From assembly GCA_019112875.1 (NCBI GenBank), contig DXIO01000126.1:1-54746 (forward strand): DNA of 54,746 nt, read 5' to 3'. The DNA is from Candidatus Aquabacterium excrementipullorum. Its GTDB lineage: Bacteria; Pseudomonadota; Gammaproteobacteria; Burkholderiales; Burkholderiaceae_C. The notes below the pieces were generated by a model, which saw nothing but the letters and a program-made list of their open reading frames with translations, was not told where the DNA came from and ran no database searches. Shown here piece after piece: positions 8,614 to 19,500 of the stretch; the first letter of the stretch is position 1, and every line of letters starts with the position of its first letter. The position numbers were made by a program, and so were the translations under genes.

Positions 8614-9136
8614 ATACGAGTGGGAGCATTTCGCGTCGACAGGCTACACGTGGCCGTCCGCAGGGCATTGCGGTGGCACGGTGTGGGCACAGATTTCGTC
8701 CAACGACTGGGACCGGTATTGCGCAGGCCGGATCGTGCCTTACCCGCGCGATGCAGCCTGGTGCGTCTCGCCGACGCACCAGCCGGTGATCTGCCAGCAC
8801 GCGAGTGTGGAGATGAGCCTGTGTCTATGCGCGAACTATGGCCAGCGCGATCGGATCGCCAACCTGCTGGTACATCCCCACCTCGACTGGGATGACATCC
8901 ATCCGGGCGCTCGGGCCGATTGCCATTTGTATCTGCGTGATCGGGAGGGGTTGCTCTCGGTTCTGGAGCGCAGCGGGCTGGCCCGCGCTTATGTCATGAA
9001 TCTGCGGCCGACGCACTTTGACCCAGATCTGATGGAGTGGGCGCATGCGAAGTGCGAGGTGCTTCTCGCGCGAGAGGCGGCCCGAGCAGCGGTAGACGAG
9101 CTATACGAAGAAATGCAACAGGAAGGGTGCCCATGA
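8600..9136 (+). CDS. Hypothetical protein, cysteine-rich N-terminal half
   Basis: This 178-residue protein is unrecognised. Its first 100 residues hold eight cysteines and many Trp/His residues (for example SAGHCGGTVWAQ, AAWCVSPTHQPVICQHA and LCLCANYGQRD), then two more, which suggests metal binding or a disulfide core; there is no signal peptide. The C-terminal third (about 140-178) is an amphipathic Ala/Glu-rich helix. It overlaps both neighbours (14 bases upstream, ATGA downstream), which supports translation as one unit with the exporter genes. Its function cannot be deduced from sequence alone. Confidence 0.62.
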   Translation: MPSCKYEWEHFASTGYTWPSAGHCGGTVWAQISSNDWDRYCAGRIVPYPRDAAWCVSPTHQPVICQHASVEMSLCLCANYGQRDRIANLLVHPHLDWDDIHPGARADCHLYLRDREGLLSVLERSGLARAYVMNLRPTHFDPDLMEWAHAKCEVLLAREAARAAVDELYEEMQQEGCP

Positions 9137-9417
9137 GCCATGACATCGACACCAGCGTGGTACGCAAGGTAGGGGATGCTTACAGCGTCATCAGCACGGA
9201 AGTCCAGGACTACGGTCGACGCAAATGGGAACGTGAGGCGCAGGCTCGGGAAGATCGTCTTCGGGCGCTCCAAGCGGAGGTGGACAAGAACCGTGACGAC
9301 GCTTGGTTCCGCGTTCGGATCGTGGCCGTGTGCATCGCCGCGTCCTTGATAACGCTGGTCTACATCGGCGTCAGCGAGTGGCAACTGCGCCAGGACATCC
9401 AGGCCCTACAGCAATAG
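9133..9417 (+). CDS. Small single-pass membrane protein (94 aa)
   Basis: The start ATG at 9133 overlaps the upstream stop (ATGA), which decides it over a longer frame beginning at 9037. Residues 1-55 are charged and helical, probably a short coiled coil (QAREDRLRALQAEVDKNRDD). One transmembrane helix (about residues 60-80, VRIVAVCIAASLITLVYIGV) and a short C-terminal tail follow. It would sit in the inner membrane with the ABC exporter two genes downstream. No known family is recognised; an accessory role to the exporter is inferred from operon position. Confidence 0.65.
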   Translation: MSHDIDTSVVRKVGDAYSVISTEVQDYGRRKWEREAQAREDRLRALQAEVDKNRDDAWFRVRIVAVCIAASLITLVYIGVSEWQLRQDIQALQQ

Positions 9418-9511
9418 ATCAAGTCGTTCGCTCGGACTGTGCAGTGCTGCCTCAAGGCGCTCTGCCCCCTGGCGTGCGCGCCCCAAAAAAAATTCATCAG
9501 GAAGCATTCGA

Positions 9512-9973
9512 ATGGCTGTTTCGATCATCACCGGAGTTCTGAGGGAGCTCGGGCCTGGCGTGCAGGAAGCGTCCGGGCACATCGGCTCGACCCACTATGC
9601 GTATCTTGAATTCGTGGATGGGCGCGTCCTGCGCAACATCAGCGTGATTGGCGGGCTGCAGGGCAAGCTGGATTCAGCGCTGGAGGATGAAGGATCTGTC
9701 GAGTTGCATCTGGCGCAAGGCGGCAAGAAATCCGATCTGTTGATCGCGCTCACCAGCAGTGATGGCAAGACCTTCGCTGTCGATCTCGGCGGAGGCGCTG
9801 CGCTGGGCTATATCTCGATCGCCGGTGCCGTTGTGCTGGGTCTATTCTTGCTGCCGCTGTTCGGGGCGGGTTTGCTGTTCCTGTGGTTCGCGTGGCGGAC
9901 GTGGCATGGCCTGAGGATCGTGCAGTTGGCAAGTCAGCACGTGCGTGGTCTGCCGCAGGCCATTCTGGTGTGA
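9512..9973 (+). CDS. Membrane protein of unknown function (153 aa)
   Basis: ATG at 9512 follows AGGAAG by 7 bases. The first 95 residues look like a soluble beta-rich domain (IGSTHYAYLEFVDGRVLRNISV, LIALTSSDGKTFAVDLGG). A long hydrophobic stretch follows (about 97-130, YISIAGAVVLGLFLLPLFGAG...), enough for one long or two tight membrane helices, with a basic tail. I do not recognise the family. It sits directly before the ABC exporter and could be an envelope partner of it. Confidence 0.65.
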   Translation: MAVSIITGVLRELGPGVQEASGHIGSTHYAYLEFVDGRVLRNISVIGGLQGKLDSALEDEGSVELHLAQGGKKSDLLIALTSSDGKTFAVDLGGGAALGYISIAGAVVLGLFLLPLFGAGLLFLWFAWRTWHGLRIVQLASQHVRGLPQAILV

Positions 9974-10002
9974 GCAGGACCAGCCCCTGCCCCTCTTCCC
10001 CC

Positions 10003-11724
10003 ATGGCTTCAGCACCCCATACGGCATCCTCACTGGCAGCGGATCTGCTTCGCCTGCTCCGGCCCCACCTGGGTTGGATAGAGGTTTCAGTTTTTACGGG
10101 CCTGTGCGCAGGCGTCGCCACAGTTGGGCTCCTGGCGACGGTCAACAGTGCGTTGCACGATCGCGCTGCGTTGTCGGGCGCGACGCTATGGATCTACCTG
10201 GGTCTGTGTGGCGTGGCCCTGCTGGGCCGGGGACTGTCGGACATGGGGACCAACCGCGTGGGGCAGCGCGTAGTGGCCCAGTTGCGCAAGGATCTGGCCG
10301 AGGACATCCTGCAAACGCCCCTGGAAGCCCTCGAGCGCTTTGGCAATCACCGCCTGCTGCCTGTGCTCACGCAGGATGTGGAGATCGTGAGTCACTTTGC
10401 TTTCACGCTGTCTGCCACTTTGATCTCTGGCGCAGTGACGATGGGCTGCCTGCTGTATCTGGCGGTGCTTTCGCCGGCGCTGTTCGGGCTGATGCTGGCC
10501 GCGCTGGTGGTCGGCACCGTAATTCAGGTCCTGGCGCAGGCGCGCGGCATGCGTGGGTTCTGGTCAGCGCGGGTACAGGAAGAACAGCTGCATCGGAACT
10601 ACCGCACGCTGAGCGATGGAGCCAAGGAGTTGCGGCTGCACTGGGAACGGCGGATTCGACTGATGGGGCAGATCACGGCGACCGTCGAGGCGATCCGCTC
10701 GGTCAATGGCAGGGCTGTCAGCATCTATGTGCTGGCGAAGGCATTTGGAGCGGCGATCTTCTTTCTGTTGATCGCTCTGGTTCTTGCATGGGGTGCATGG
10801 CAAGAGGTGGAGCCTGAGGTGCTCAGTGCATTTGTGTTGATACTGCTGTTTCTAAAAGGACCGATCGACCAGATCGCGACGGGGTTACCGACTTTTGGGC
10901 GGGCGCGGGTGGCACTGCAGCGGATCGAGGAACTGCGGGTGCATTTTGCGCGGGGAGGGGTGAACAGCGAAACCGTGGGGCAAAGCACCACTCCGGCGCC
11001 TACGGCGATGGAGCGCATCGAATTACGTGGCGTGACTTACCGATTTCCAGCGCAAAAGGAAGAGCATGCGATCTTTACCCTGGAGCCGATTGATCTTGAA
11101 CTGCGCAAGGGCGAGATGGTCTTCATCGTAGGAGACAACGGCGCTGGCAAGACCACGCTGGTCAAGTTGCTCCTAGGCCTGTATGCGCCCACGGACGGGG
11201 AGATCTTGCTCGATGGCCAACGGATCACACCTGAGATGCAAGGGAGCTATCGGGAGCTGTTCAGCACGGTGCTGTCCGACTTCTATCTTTTCGATGACTT
11301 GGTGGCACAGGGGCGGAATGCCGCGTCGCTGGCCTCTCAGGCGGAGCGCCATCTCGATCGGCTGGGGCTTGGGCCCAAGGTGTCAGTCCAAGACGGACGG
11401 CTGAGCACGCTCGATCTTTCAACAGGGCAACGCAAGCGCTTGGCACTGCTACATGCATATCTCGAGTGCCGACCTGTCATCGTGCTGGACGAATGGGCGG
11501 CGGATCAGGATCCGGGGTTCCGGGAGCTTTTTTACACTGAACTATTGCCCGAGCTGCGGGAGCGTGGCCATCTGTTGGTGGTGATCAGCCATGACGACCG
11601 GCATTTTGCGATGGCGGATCGCGTGTTGCGGATGCACGAGGGACAATTAGTGGAGGAGCCTTGCGCGCGGGCTACCGATGCAGCGCCTGAAGCGCTTCTG
11701 CGCATGCCGAAGGCAATGGCATGA
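10003..11724 (+). CDS. PvdE/SyrD-type cyclic-peptide ABC exporter (fused TM-ATPase)
   Basis: From ATG at 10003 the protein is 573 residues; a GTG at 9970 overlapping the upstream stop is a possible alternative. Residues 15-310 hold about six transmembrane helices. The ATPase domain follows: Walker A GDNGAGKTTL (377-386), signature LSTGQRKRL (472-480), Walker B VIVLDEWAADQDPGFR (D496, E497) and the switch ISHDD. LDEWAADQDP with Trp after Glu and the LSTGQ signature are the hallmarks of PvdE/SyrD-like half-transporters that move siderophore and lipopeptide products to the periplasm. No peptide synthetase or RiPP enzyme is nearby, so the cargo is unknown. Confidence 0.88.
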   Translation: MASAPHTASSLAADLLRLLRPHLGWIEVSVFTGLCAGVATVGLLATVNSALHDRAALSGATLWIYLGLCGVALLGRGLSDMGTNRVGQRVVAQLRKDLAEDILQTPLEALERFGNHRLLPVLTQDVEIVSHFAFTLSATLISGAVTMGCLLYLAVLSPALFGLMLAALVVGTVIQVLAQARGMRGFWSARVQEEQLHRNYRTLSDGAKELRLHWERRIRLMGQITATVEAIRSVNGRAVSIYVLAKAFGAAIFFLLIALVLAWGAWQEVEPEVLSAFVLILLFLKGPIDQIATGLPTFGRARVALQRIEELRVHFARGGVNSETVGQSTTPAPTAMERIELRGVTYRFPAQKEEHAIFTLEPIDLELRKGEMVFIVGDNGAGKTTLVKLLLGLYAPTDGEILLDGQRITPEMQGSYRELFSTVLSDFYLFDDLVAQGRNAASLASQAERHLDRLGLGPKVSVQDGRLSTLDLSTGQRKRLALLHAYLECRPVIVLDEWAADQDPGFRELFYTELLPELRERGHLLVVISHDDRHFAMADRVLRMHEGQLVEEPCARATDAAPEALLRMPKAMA

Positions 11725-12083
11725 AAATCCAAGTGCGTGTGCCCCATGCACCTCCCATCGCGGTACAACCCGCTATGGAGCTCAGGGAGTGGCGCGTGCT
11801 GGAGGACGTAGATGCCGAGCTGCTGCTGATCGGGCTGCATGTCGACTCCGACCGGGTCAGGATATCTACACCCGTGTTGTCGTGGGACTATGGTCAGCGC
11901 ACCTGGGCGACGCAGTCGGGGCGTGTCTATCGGACTGTGTCGCCACCGGGGGAGTTTCTGACACCGGAGCGGATTGAGGGACTCGTTTTGGCACGGGAGC
12001 TGCGCGGGCCGATGATCGACTGGACCGAGGTGGTGTGGGCAGAGATGGAACTGCTATCGGGGAGCTTGGCCTCAACCCAGTGA
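11721..12083 (+). CDS. Hypothetical protein (120 aa), last gene of cassette
   Basis: The ATG overlaps the exporter stop (ATGA), so it is co-translated. The soluble 120-residue product has no signal peptide and no cysteine. A beta-rich middle contains WDYGQRTWATQSGRVYRTVSPPG, and an amphipathic helix follows (about 85-110). It looks like a small cytosolic domain, perhaps regulatory. No family is recognised. Confidence 0.62.
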   Translation: MKIQVRVPHAPPIAVQPAMELREWRVLEDVDAELLLIGLHVDSDRVRISTPVLSWDYGQRTWATQSGRVYRTVSPPGEFLTPERIEGLVLARELRGPMIDWTEVVWAEMELLSGSLASTQ

Positions 12084-12124
12084 GAATAGGGTGGATGGCT
12101 CACTTCTGATAGTTTGCAGTATCA

Positions 12125-12174
12125 GAAACAGAGGGGAAGCGAAACGGCGTCGAAAATGCGAAGTGCTCTGTTTC
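12125..12174. repeat. Inverted repeat after the exporter cassette
   Basis: GAAACAGAG (12125-12133) and CTCTGTTTC (12166-12174) are perfect 9-base arms around a 32-base loop, in the 278-base gap between the plus-strand cassette and the minus-strand HEPN gene. The gap has no other gene. The hairpin has no T-run, so if it ends transcription it is not a classical terminator. Confidence 0.4.
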
Positions 12175-12361
12175 AGCCTCTGATGCGATCATGCATTTGT
12201 CCCCACATCATCTGTTCGGTGGTCTGCTTCAGGCTGGTCTCAGTCGTCGCGGTTTGAGCCTGAGTGACTGCTCTCGTCCAGAACAGGTCGAGCGCTGAAG
12301 AACTCTGAGATGCGGCACCGGAAACGGCTGCCCCACCGATGAACTCCTGTTTGGTTCTCCC

Positions 12362-13552
12362 CTAGAGGTTGCGTGCTCCGTCTTCAGCTAGCAGCGCGTC
12401 AAGAGAAAGGATCATCTCTCGAATATCTGCCGCGGCTGGCGGCCGCATGTGTGCAATGGCATCGCGCACCTTCTTGACCTTGGAACATGCAGTCAGTGCC
12501 GCATTCGCGGTTTCGTCCAGCCCCTTAAATGGGTCAGCAGCATCCCGGTGGCTCATCGCCACAATATCGTTGAATTCAAGATCGTTGATGGGAATGTCTT
12601 GGAAACTGCCCGGCCGCCACGGCAAAGGCTTTTTCCAGACGCCACGTGTCGGAAAGAGGTAGTCCTCGAGGCTATCCCGCAGCTTGTCGACGACCGGCAG
12701 ACGCCGTTCTTCGATCCACGGCAGCAGTGCTCGAACACAGGCCCGCCAGTACCGCTGCTCGAGGCGCTTCCACGCCACCCCTGACCCGGCTGCCTGTGCG
12801 CGCACTTCAAGCCAGTCCTTCAATGCGCCAATGGCCTGATCGGATGACGCGTCTTTTAGCGGCATGGATGCAAGCGATTCAGGAAGCTGGAGCAGGACGT
12901 TGTGGTGGAGCGCCATGAGCTCTTCTGCCACGAGCGGGTCTGCTCCGGCAAACTCGATCACCAAGTGCCTGGCCAGTGAGGTGCTCCCAGGCCCTCTACG
13001 ACCCACCAAGCGTTGAGTGACATAGGCGTGCATCTCGTCTTCCGACAAGGTGCCGTTAAAGCGCAACTCACATGGTGACTTTGGCGGCAAGCGATCCGCC
13101 AAAAGGCTCCATACCAACACGAGGCGCACAGCACCACCACTCACCGCGGCCGACTCCTTGACGAACTCCTCAAAGAATCCCCTGCACCTCTCGCTGCTTC
13201 TTGCTGAAAAGGGTGTAAGTACAACGATGACACGGGGCGGCTGTGACCAATGAGCAAGCTCCATCGCGGACAGCTGGACCCGGGCAAAGTGATGCCCGAT
13301 GTCCGACTCGATGTGGGAGCCGTCGTGGACGTCAAGGAACACTACCCGTTCAGGCTCGTGGCACGCTCGCTTGACAGCGTCATTGATGAAATGCTGTGCC
13401 CCGGCCACCGCTCCTCTCTCGAGGCAAACAGCCACAGCCGAATGCGCCTCAAGCAGGTGTCCGAGCTCAGCCAAGAAGGACGTCGGGCCGGGCATCGCCC
13501 AGTAGATGGGGACCGATACCTGGACAGCGGTGTGGTCGGTGCTCGTCGTCAT
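12362..13552 (-). CDS. Possible inactive-STAND / HEPN effector, coupled to the pPIWI-RE giant
   Basis: ATG at 13552 overlaps the stop of the 3225-residue gene (ATGA), which decides this start over an upstream frame; the product is 396 residues. Residues 1-210 have alternating hydrophobic strands like an ATPase (ERVVFLDVHDG near 69, RVIVVLTPF near 107, RLVLVWSLLADRLPP near 143) but no Walker A, so the NTPase, if that is what it is, is probably inactive. The C-terminal helical region ends in KVRDAIAH, with R363 and H368 in the R-x4-H arrangement of HEPN ribonucleases (Swt1-like). Such proteins typically cut RNA to arrest infected cells. The RNase role and the ATPase-like reading are inference; the motif is short and the fold is unconfirmed. 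Confidence 0.6.
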   Translation of the reverse strand: MTTSTDHTAVQVSVPIYWAMPGPTSFLAELGHLLEAHSAVAVCLERGAVAGAQHFINDAVKRACHEPERVVFLDVHDGSHIESDIGHHFARVQLSAMELAHWSQPPRVIVVLTPFSARSSERCRGFFEEFVKESAAVSGGAVRLVLVWSLLADRLPPKSPCELRFNGTLSEDEMHAYVTQRLVGRRGPGSTSLARHLVIEFAGADPLVAEELMALHHNVLLQLPESLASMPLKDASSDQAIGALKDWLEVRAQAAGSGVAWKRLEQRYWRACVRALLPWIEERRLPVVDKLRDSLEDYLFPTRGVWKKPLPWRPGSFQDIPINDLEFNDIVAMSHRDAADPFKGLDETANAALTACSKVKKVRDAIAHMRPPAAADIREMILSLDALLAEDGARNL

Positions 13553-16500
13553 GGGCGCGCCAACAGTAGATCCAGGTAGAGCGCAGGTACGTCCCACACG
13601 CCTGTCGGCGCAACCTGAATCAATCCCATCCACTGTGCAAACAACAGATGATGGGCCTGCAGCTTGTGCGCAGGAAGCAACTCGTGCTCTTGACCCGAGT
13701 CGTGTGCGGTGTCATGCATGCTCAGCAGCACCGTCTCCAGCGCTTGAAGCTCCTCTGGCGGAAGACAGCTTGAGATGCCAATGCGGGTATAGAACATCTG
13801 CAAGTCGGGCGCCAGCCGCTTTAAAGCTTGCCCTGGCAAGGCCAGAGCTTCGGTCACAGTCAGCGTGGAGCCGGCCATGCTTTCGAGCTCTTCGCCATAA
13901 CCGCAACTTGCGCGCAGGATCGCTGTGCGAGCCTCAGCACTGTCACGGACAGGCAGATTCTCGTGCTGGATTTGATTGAAGCGGAAGTAGACCGCGTCGT
14001 CGCTCCAGTTGGGAACAGCGGCCACCACCGCATTCTTGGGTAAAGGCTTAGTCGCAGAGACGCTGCGCATGGCAAGCGCCAATGCCTGCCCAGGGCTTGC
14101 GATGAGGAACGGCCGAACGGTGGGCAAGTTGAGACGCCCAGCGGCTTCGCCTTGCATAGCCAATCGGCCCTGGTCCTGAGCAAGAGCTGCGTACAGGTCC
14201 ATTTGGTCTGGCTGCCAGCTCCTGGATGGCACCCCAATCAGGCGGGTCTTGCGGTCAGCAGCTTTCCGCCGTACTCCGTTGACGTAGTTCCTCGCCTCAT
14301 CGGTCGTCGAAGCGCTCCTGACTTCAAGGACCGCATCTTCCTGCGGCACCGCCCACACCCCCCGGAGCTTCTCGAGAGCGCAGACTCCGCTCAGCTGATT
14401 GCCGACCAGAACCACGAGGTCGCCGGGAGTGCTCCCCAGGTAGTTGCGGACCCAGCCGCTTGGCATCGGGAAGGTCTTCGATTCCGACTTGAGCGTGACG
14501 GGAAGGCGTGCCTCCCCATAGGACCGATCCTCCGTGGGAGTCTCGCGGGCCAATTCCTCAAGCAAGTGACTCACTTGCTCCATCTCGCCGAGCATCGTAG
14601 CGATGTCCGGCGTGCGCAGTTGGTAGCGTGGACCGTTGCGCTCAAGGATGGTGAGCTTGTCCATTTCGTCGAGCAGTGCTTCGTAGGCACCGGGAGCCGT
14701 ACTCTTGAAGTGCGCTGGGGCCTGACTCATGCAGCTGTCCCGGATTTCGGTGGCGGTCAACCCAGCAAAAACGCTGTTCGCAGGCTCGGCATATGAATGC
14801 TCAGCAAGAATCAGCGCGATCGCCTTATAGCGTTTGTCGAGGTTCAGGTTCAGGCCAAACTTGTCCCTGATTTCCTGCAGGAACGCCTCATCACACTCTA
14901 CCGCATCCAAGTCAGCCGAGGTGATGCGCGTCGTGAGTTCTTTGCCCGCTCGGTTGTTGTACAGCCTATTGACAAGGTTGCGGCAGTAGAGCTGGATAAA
15001 CGCCGGGTAGAAGTTGCACACGGCCATGATCCGCAACGGCAGCCCTTCGTCGCCTCGCTCGAAGTAGAAGCCCAGCGCCGCCATCGGCTCTGTGATGAGG
15101 TCCACGCCGTTGGAAATATCAGTCCCCGAGGAGAAGGGCTGAAGAGCGATTGGCTGCGCCTTGCCAAGGGCTGTGTTTCCTCCAGTCGTCATGCGAGTGA
15201 GGTTGTGTAGGCCGGCGATGACGTAGCGGATGCGCGCACGACCAAGAGTCGAGTCGCTGAGTGCCTGCAAACTCGCGAGGAAAGGAGCGTTGGACAGTAG
15301 GTCCTCTCGCATCACGTCATCCGCTTCGTCGATCAGCAGGTACAAAGCGCCTGATTTGCAGCGACCAGCTGAGATCTCGTCTTGGATGTGCTCTCGGATG
15401 GTCTGGTCGGACTTCAGATCCGGACTGCCGTTGCTGATGAAGCCCGCCGTGACCAGTGCCCTATAGATGGACTTCCACGCAAAGAGGCGGTAGTTGTCTT
15501 TGAATCCCGCAGGGTCGTTCCCACTCAACAACGACACATAGACCGCGAGTTCGCCAAGCAGCTTACCGTCAGGTCCCTGCTGCAGATGCGTCTTAGACTC
15601 CTCCAAGATCTGGTTCAAGAGCGAAGATTTTCCCAATCGCCGGCCACCGTAAAGCACAGCGGAGGACGCCACATTGCGCAAGTCCTCAAGCTCCTGCGTT
15701 CGCCCAAAGAACATTTCGGGCGGCACCGGGCGGGCGTTGTAGTCGTTGTACGGATTGGAGTGGAAGGACAGCACACTGACTTCCAGCAGCTTCGCAAGAC
15801 GTTCAGCGGGGTGCGTGGCGAGGAAAGCTACCAAGTCGTCGTCCAAGAGGAGCACTTGGTGCTTATGCCCCAGTTGCGCGCGTTGCTGCGAGGAAAGCCC
15901 TTCACGGCACAACAGGAAGGTTGGCGTGTTGGTAGGTAGCTGCGCCACTCGTTGCCCAAAGCGCTCCGGTGTTGACGTCATGTGCCGGGGCAGGATGTAG
16001 CCCTGGATGTGTGTCGCGAGCGACCCAAGTGCCGGTGGAATGAAGACCCCGAAGCCCGACGCCGCCAGATCCGCAAAGGGCTTGCCCTCGATGAAGAACA
16101 TCCCCTCGTTGGGCGCAGTAATGGTCGGCTCCTGCGCAATGCCCGCACCCATAAAGAAGTTGCGCAGTGCCTCGGCAACCGCCTCCTTGCTGCCAGGATT
16201 GAATATTGCTTGCCAATAATCGATAAACTCAACGACGCTGGCATTTTCACTGTCCCCAATGGCGGACAACCAACCGGGGGCATGACCAGGGACGGGCTTT
16301 TCACCGCGCAGGATTGCGCTGAGCCCATCCAGGACCCGGTGGCCTTGCGTTATGTTTCGAAGCTCTTGACGGAATGCCTCGTAAGCGACGCCCACACGGC
16401 GGTCCTCGAACCGCACCAGCGGAAGCTTCCCTTCCTTCAAGAGCATGAACTCGCTGCGTGCCACCCGGACACTCAGCGCCGTTCCCTGATCGAGCGTCGT

Positions 16501-19500
16501 GAGGATGCGTGTCTTCTTCTGCTCAAGCTGGCGCATCGCCGCGGGATCGAGCTTCAGGGCATGGTGCTCGCGCACAAAATCTTCAATCTCGAGGCGGAGC
16601 TTCTGCCTGCTAAGGTCAATCCTGCTGTCAAGCGGCTTAAGCACAACGTCTTGCAACACAGCGCGGGCGTGCGGAAAGTCAGGGTAAAGAGTTGCGCCCT
16701 TGCTTGAGGCGCCGATCTCTAGGGCATTGTTGGCGCGAGAGAGCGACTCAAGCACCTTGAGCATGCGACCCGCCTCCGTCTGCGACAGAGCGCTCAAAGC
16801 CAGCGCGTTAGTCACCCGCTGCTGCGCATCCTGCACCTCAAGCTTGAACGCATTACGAGCCGCTCGATAGATGGTGTCTGTGGCATCGTGCCAAGTGGAG
16901 GTCATTGGCCTTCCTTGGCGGTCCAGTCGCTCGGCGATCAGTCGGGCAGGCAGCAAGCGCTGCGCTACGCGGTGTTCTTCTGCCGCTTCACTGAGCAGCC
17001 GTTGCAATCCAGTAGTTTTGCCTTCTGCAGTCACTCCCCGACGCAGACTCGCGAGGGCCTGCATGACCGTGGAGTGAAGTTGCCCGGCCTCACCAAGCGT
17101 GATCTGGTTCGCCTCGTCGCTAGATGGCGACCATGTCAGTACCGGCTTCAAGTCACGCCCCAGGGGGTACCGCAATAGCAGGACTTGTTCTTCCTCCGCA
17201 ACCGTGTCTCCCCGAGCTTCCTGATCCATCAAGTCAATAGCGGCTGTGAGGGAGGACACCAGCACCTGTTTGTGCACGGCGGAGGTGTCCTCGGTCAGAT
17301 CCAGACCGGCGACGTACCCGAGGGCCGCCTTGAGCTCTCGGAACAGTCCACTCAAGAAATCCGCATGCTTCGGTGGCAGCGAGGCTTGCTTGCTACTCCT
17401 CTGCTTATCAAGAAGCGCCACGTACTCGGCAGCGAAGTCAGCGGTCGTTCGAAGGTTCTGGACCAAATAGTCTCGCCCAACACCCTCAATGGGTCGACGA
17501 CGACCGATCTTGCGGCGCAAGTCGCCGATCGTCGAGAGGCCCTTGCCAGCCAACTTCTGCACCTCGGGCAGCATGGCTCGCACCTTGGCATCGTCTCCTC
17601 GTGCGATCGCCTCGATGCACAACCCGGTTGCAAACCCGCTCTTGCCCGAACAGATAGCCGCATGCATCTCGATGTAGTCCGTCGCCGCCCAAGTGGTCAC
17701 CAAGTCGGAGTCACTGACCCAGTTTTTGGCACGTCGGCGCATCCGCATGACTCCGTCTTGCAGCGCTTGCTGCAGGCTTACCTTAGCGGCCGACAGAATG
17801 TCAGGGGTCAAGTCCAGCTGTATCGAATCAAGCGTGGCGATGCGTTCAATAATTGCGTGAAGCTCTGCGTGTTGCTGGAGACGTGGACGCAGATACTCGA
17901 TGGCGGCCCACCGCACGCTGTCTGTAGATCCTTGCAGCAGCATGGGCAGCAGTGCCGCCCCGAGGACCCCCAGGTGCTCAGGGAATGAGTGTGCTCTCGA
18001 GCCAGCCGCATTTACCTCAACCAGCCAATCGCCCAGCAACTCGACCGCACTTGCATCCAGCGGCACCCGCTGCTCAGCGCTACGCAGGATTGCAGGAACT
18101 GCTGCCCAAAGCTTTGACTTCGCGCCTGGCAGCACATCGTTCAGAACCACCGCTTCAGCGGAGGCCAATGCCCAGTACCGGCCGTGCAGGCACTCTGCCA
18201 GGGTCTTAAGTGCCGGCTCAGTCAAGGGCTGCGGCCCTGAGGCTTGCAGTTGAATGACCTCGTAATCTTCGGGCGGCAGCCAGTCCTCAAATTCCGGGCG
18301 TGGGGGCTCAGTTTCCTCTTCATTCACAGCGTCCACATCGGCGCGCTGCGCGATTGGAATGTGAGCCGGCTTTGCGCCTGCGTGGTCGGAGTCCTCTTTG
18401 GTCTCGGCCGCTACCGCCCCAGCCTGCTCAACCACATCAGGTGCGATCTCAGAGGCCACCGTGTGCAGGTCGCGAACCGGGTCAGATTCGGTCTCGGGCA
18501 GCTGGTCCGGAGTAGGGTCTGCAGGTGAGGTGCCCAGCCCTTCAGCAAGAAGCGCACAGGCCGTCAAGCTGGTCTTCAGGTTCTGCTCAGCCTCGCCCGA
18601 GCGCTCCAGAGCTCCGCTAAGCAGCGCAGTCTTGCGGCGCAGCTTGTCTCTGGCGGGCAGCGTCTCGGCGTCTTCGAACTCCCCGGCGTCGATCTTGATG
18701 ACCGCCAGAGCCGCACTGTTGGCTTGCGCTACCGCTTGCTGTACCTCGCCAACCTGCTGTTCAACCGTTTGGTAAGCCTCGTCGTTGGGCTCGCTGCCCA
18801 CCACTTGCTCTGCCTCGAGGATATGCCAGCCTCCCACCTCAAGCTCTGGGCCGATTGCCGCGAGCGCTTCGCGGGCCAGCGTCTCCAGCGCCACAAGCCT
18901 GCACTGCCACTGCGCGCGCAAAGCCGCTTTGGCTGCTTCTGCCTCCGCGGCTGCACTCTCTTGCGCTTCCGCAAAACGGCGAGCCTGTTCGGCGGCCTCA
19001 GCGGCTCGTCTTGCCGCCTCATGGTGCTCGTGCCTGGTCTTGAGGTCCTCAAGGTGGGCTCCGCAGGCTGCTAGGAATGTATCGAAATCGTCACTACCTG
19101 GAACGGGCCAATCTGGCGGGCTCTGGCCAAGATTCTCGACACGGGCGATTGCTTTCGCAGCTGCAGGCAACACGGTGTTGGGCGCCGATTCGGCACCGCC
19201 TACGGCCGACTCAGCGGCTGCTGCCAATCCTGTGCTTGCTTCTGCCGATGCTGGCATTTCCGCAGACGACGCGTTGGTTGCTGAGGGTGCTGACGCAGGC
19301 TCAACTAGGTCAGCAGGCCGCAGAATCCCTGGGACAACGTAGCTCTTGTTCTTCCAGGTTCCGTTGCGGCGATCATCGTAGACTTGGTTGCAGGTCTCGA
19401 AGCAGGCGGTCATGTACTGAAGGCCGGCCAAGGCGTAGGGACCCATAGCGTTCGGGTCGACCGCCTTGAGGACGTTCGGCAACAAGTCCTTGTAAGGATG

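Noticed and set aside
13552..13633. Upstream extension of the HEPN-like protein (27 extra residues)
   Set aside because: The ATGA overlap at 13552 is the more natural start, and the extension overlaps the giant gene with Cys/Arg-rich sequence.
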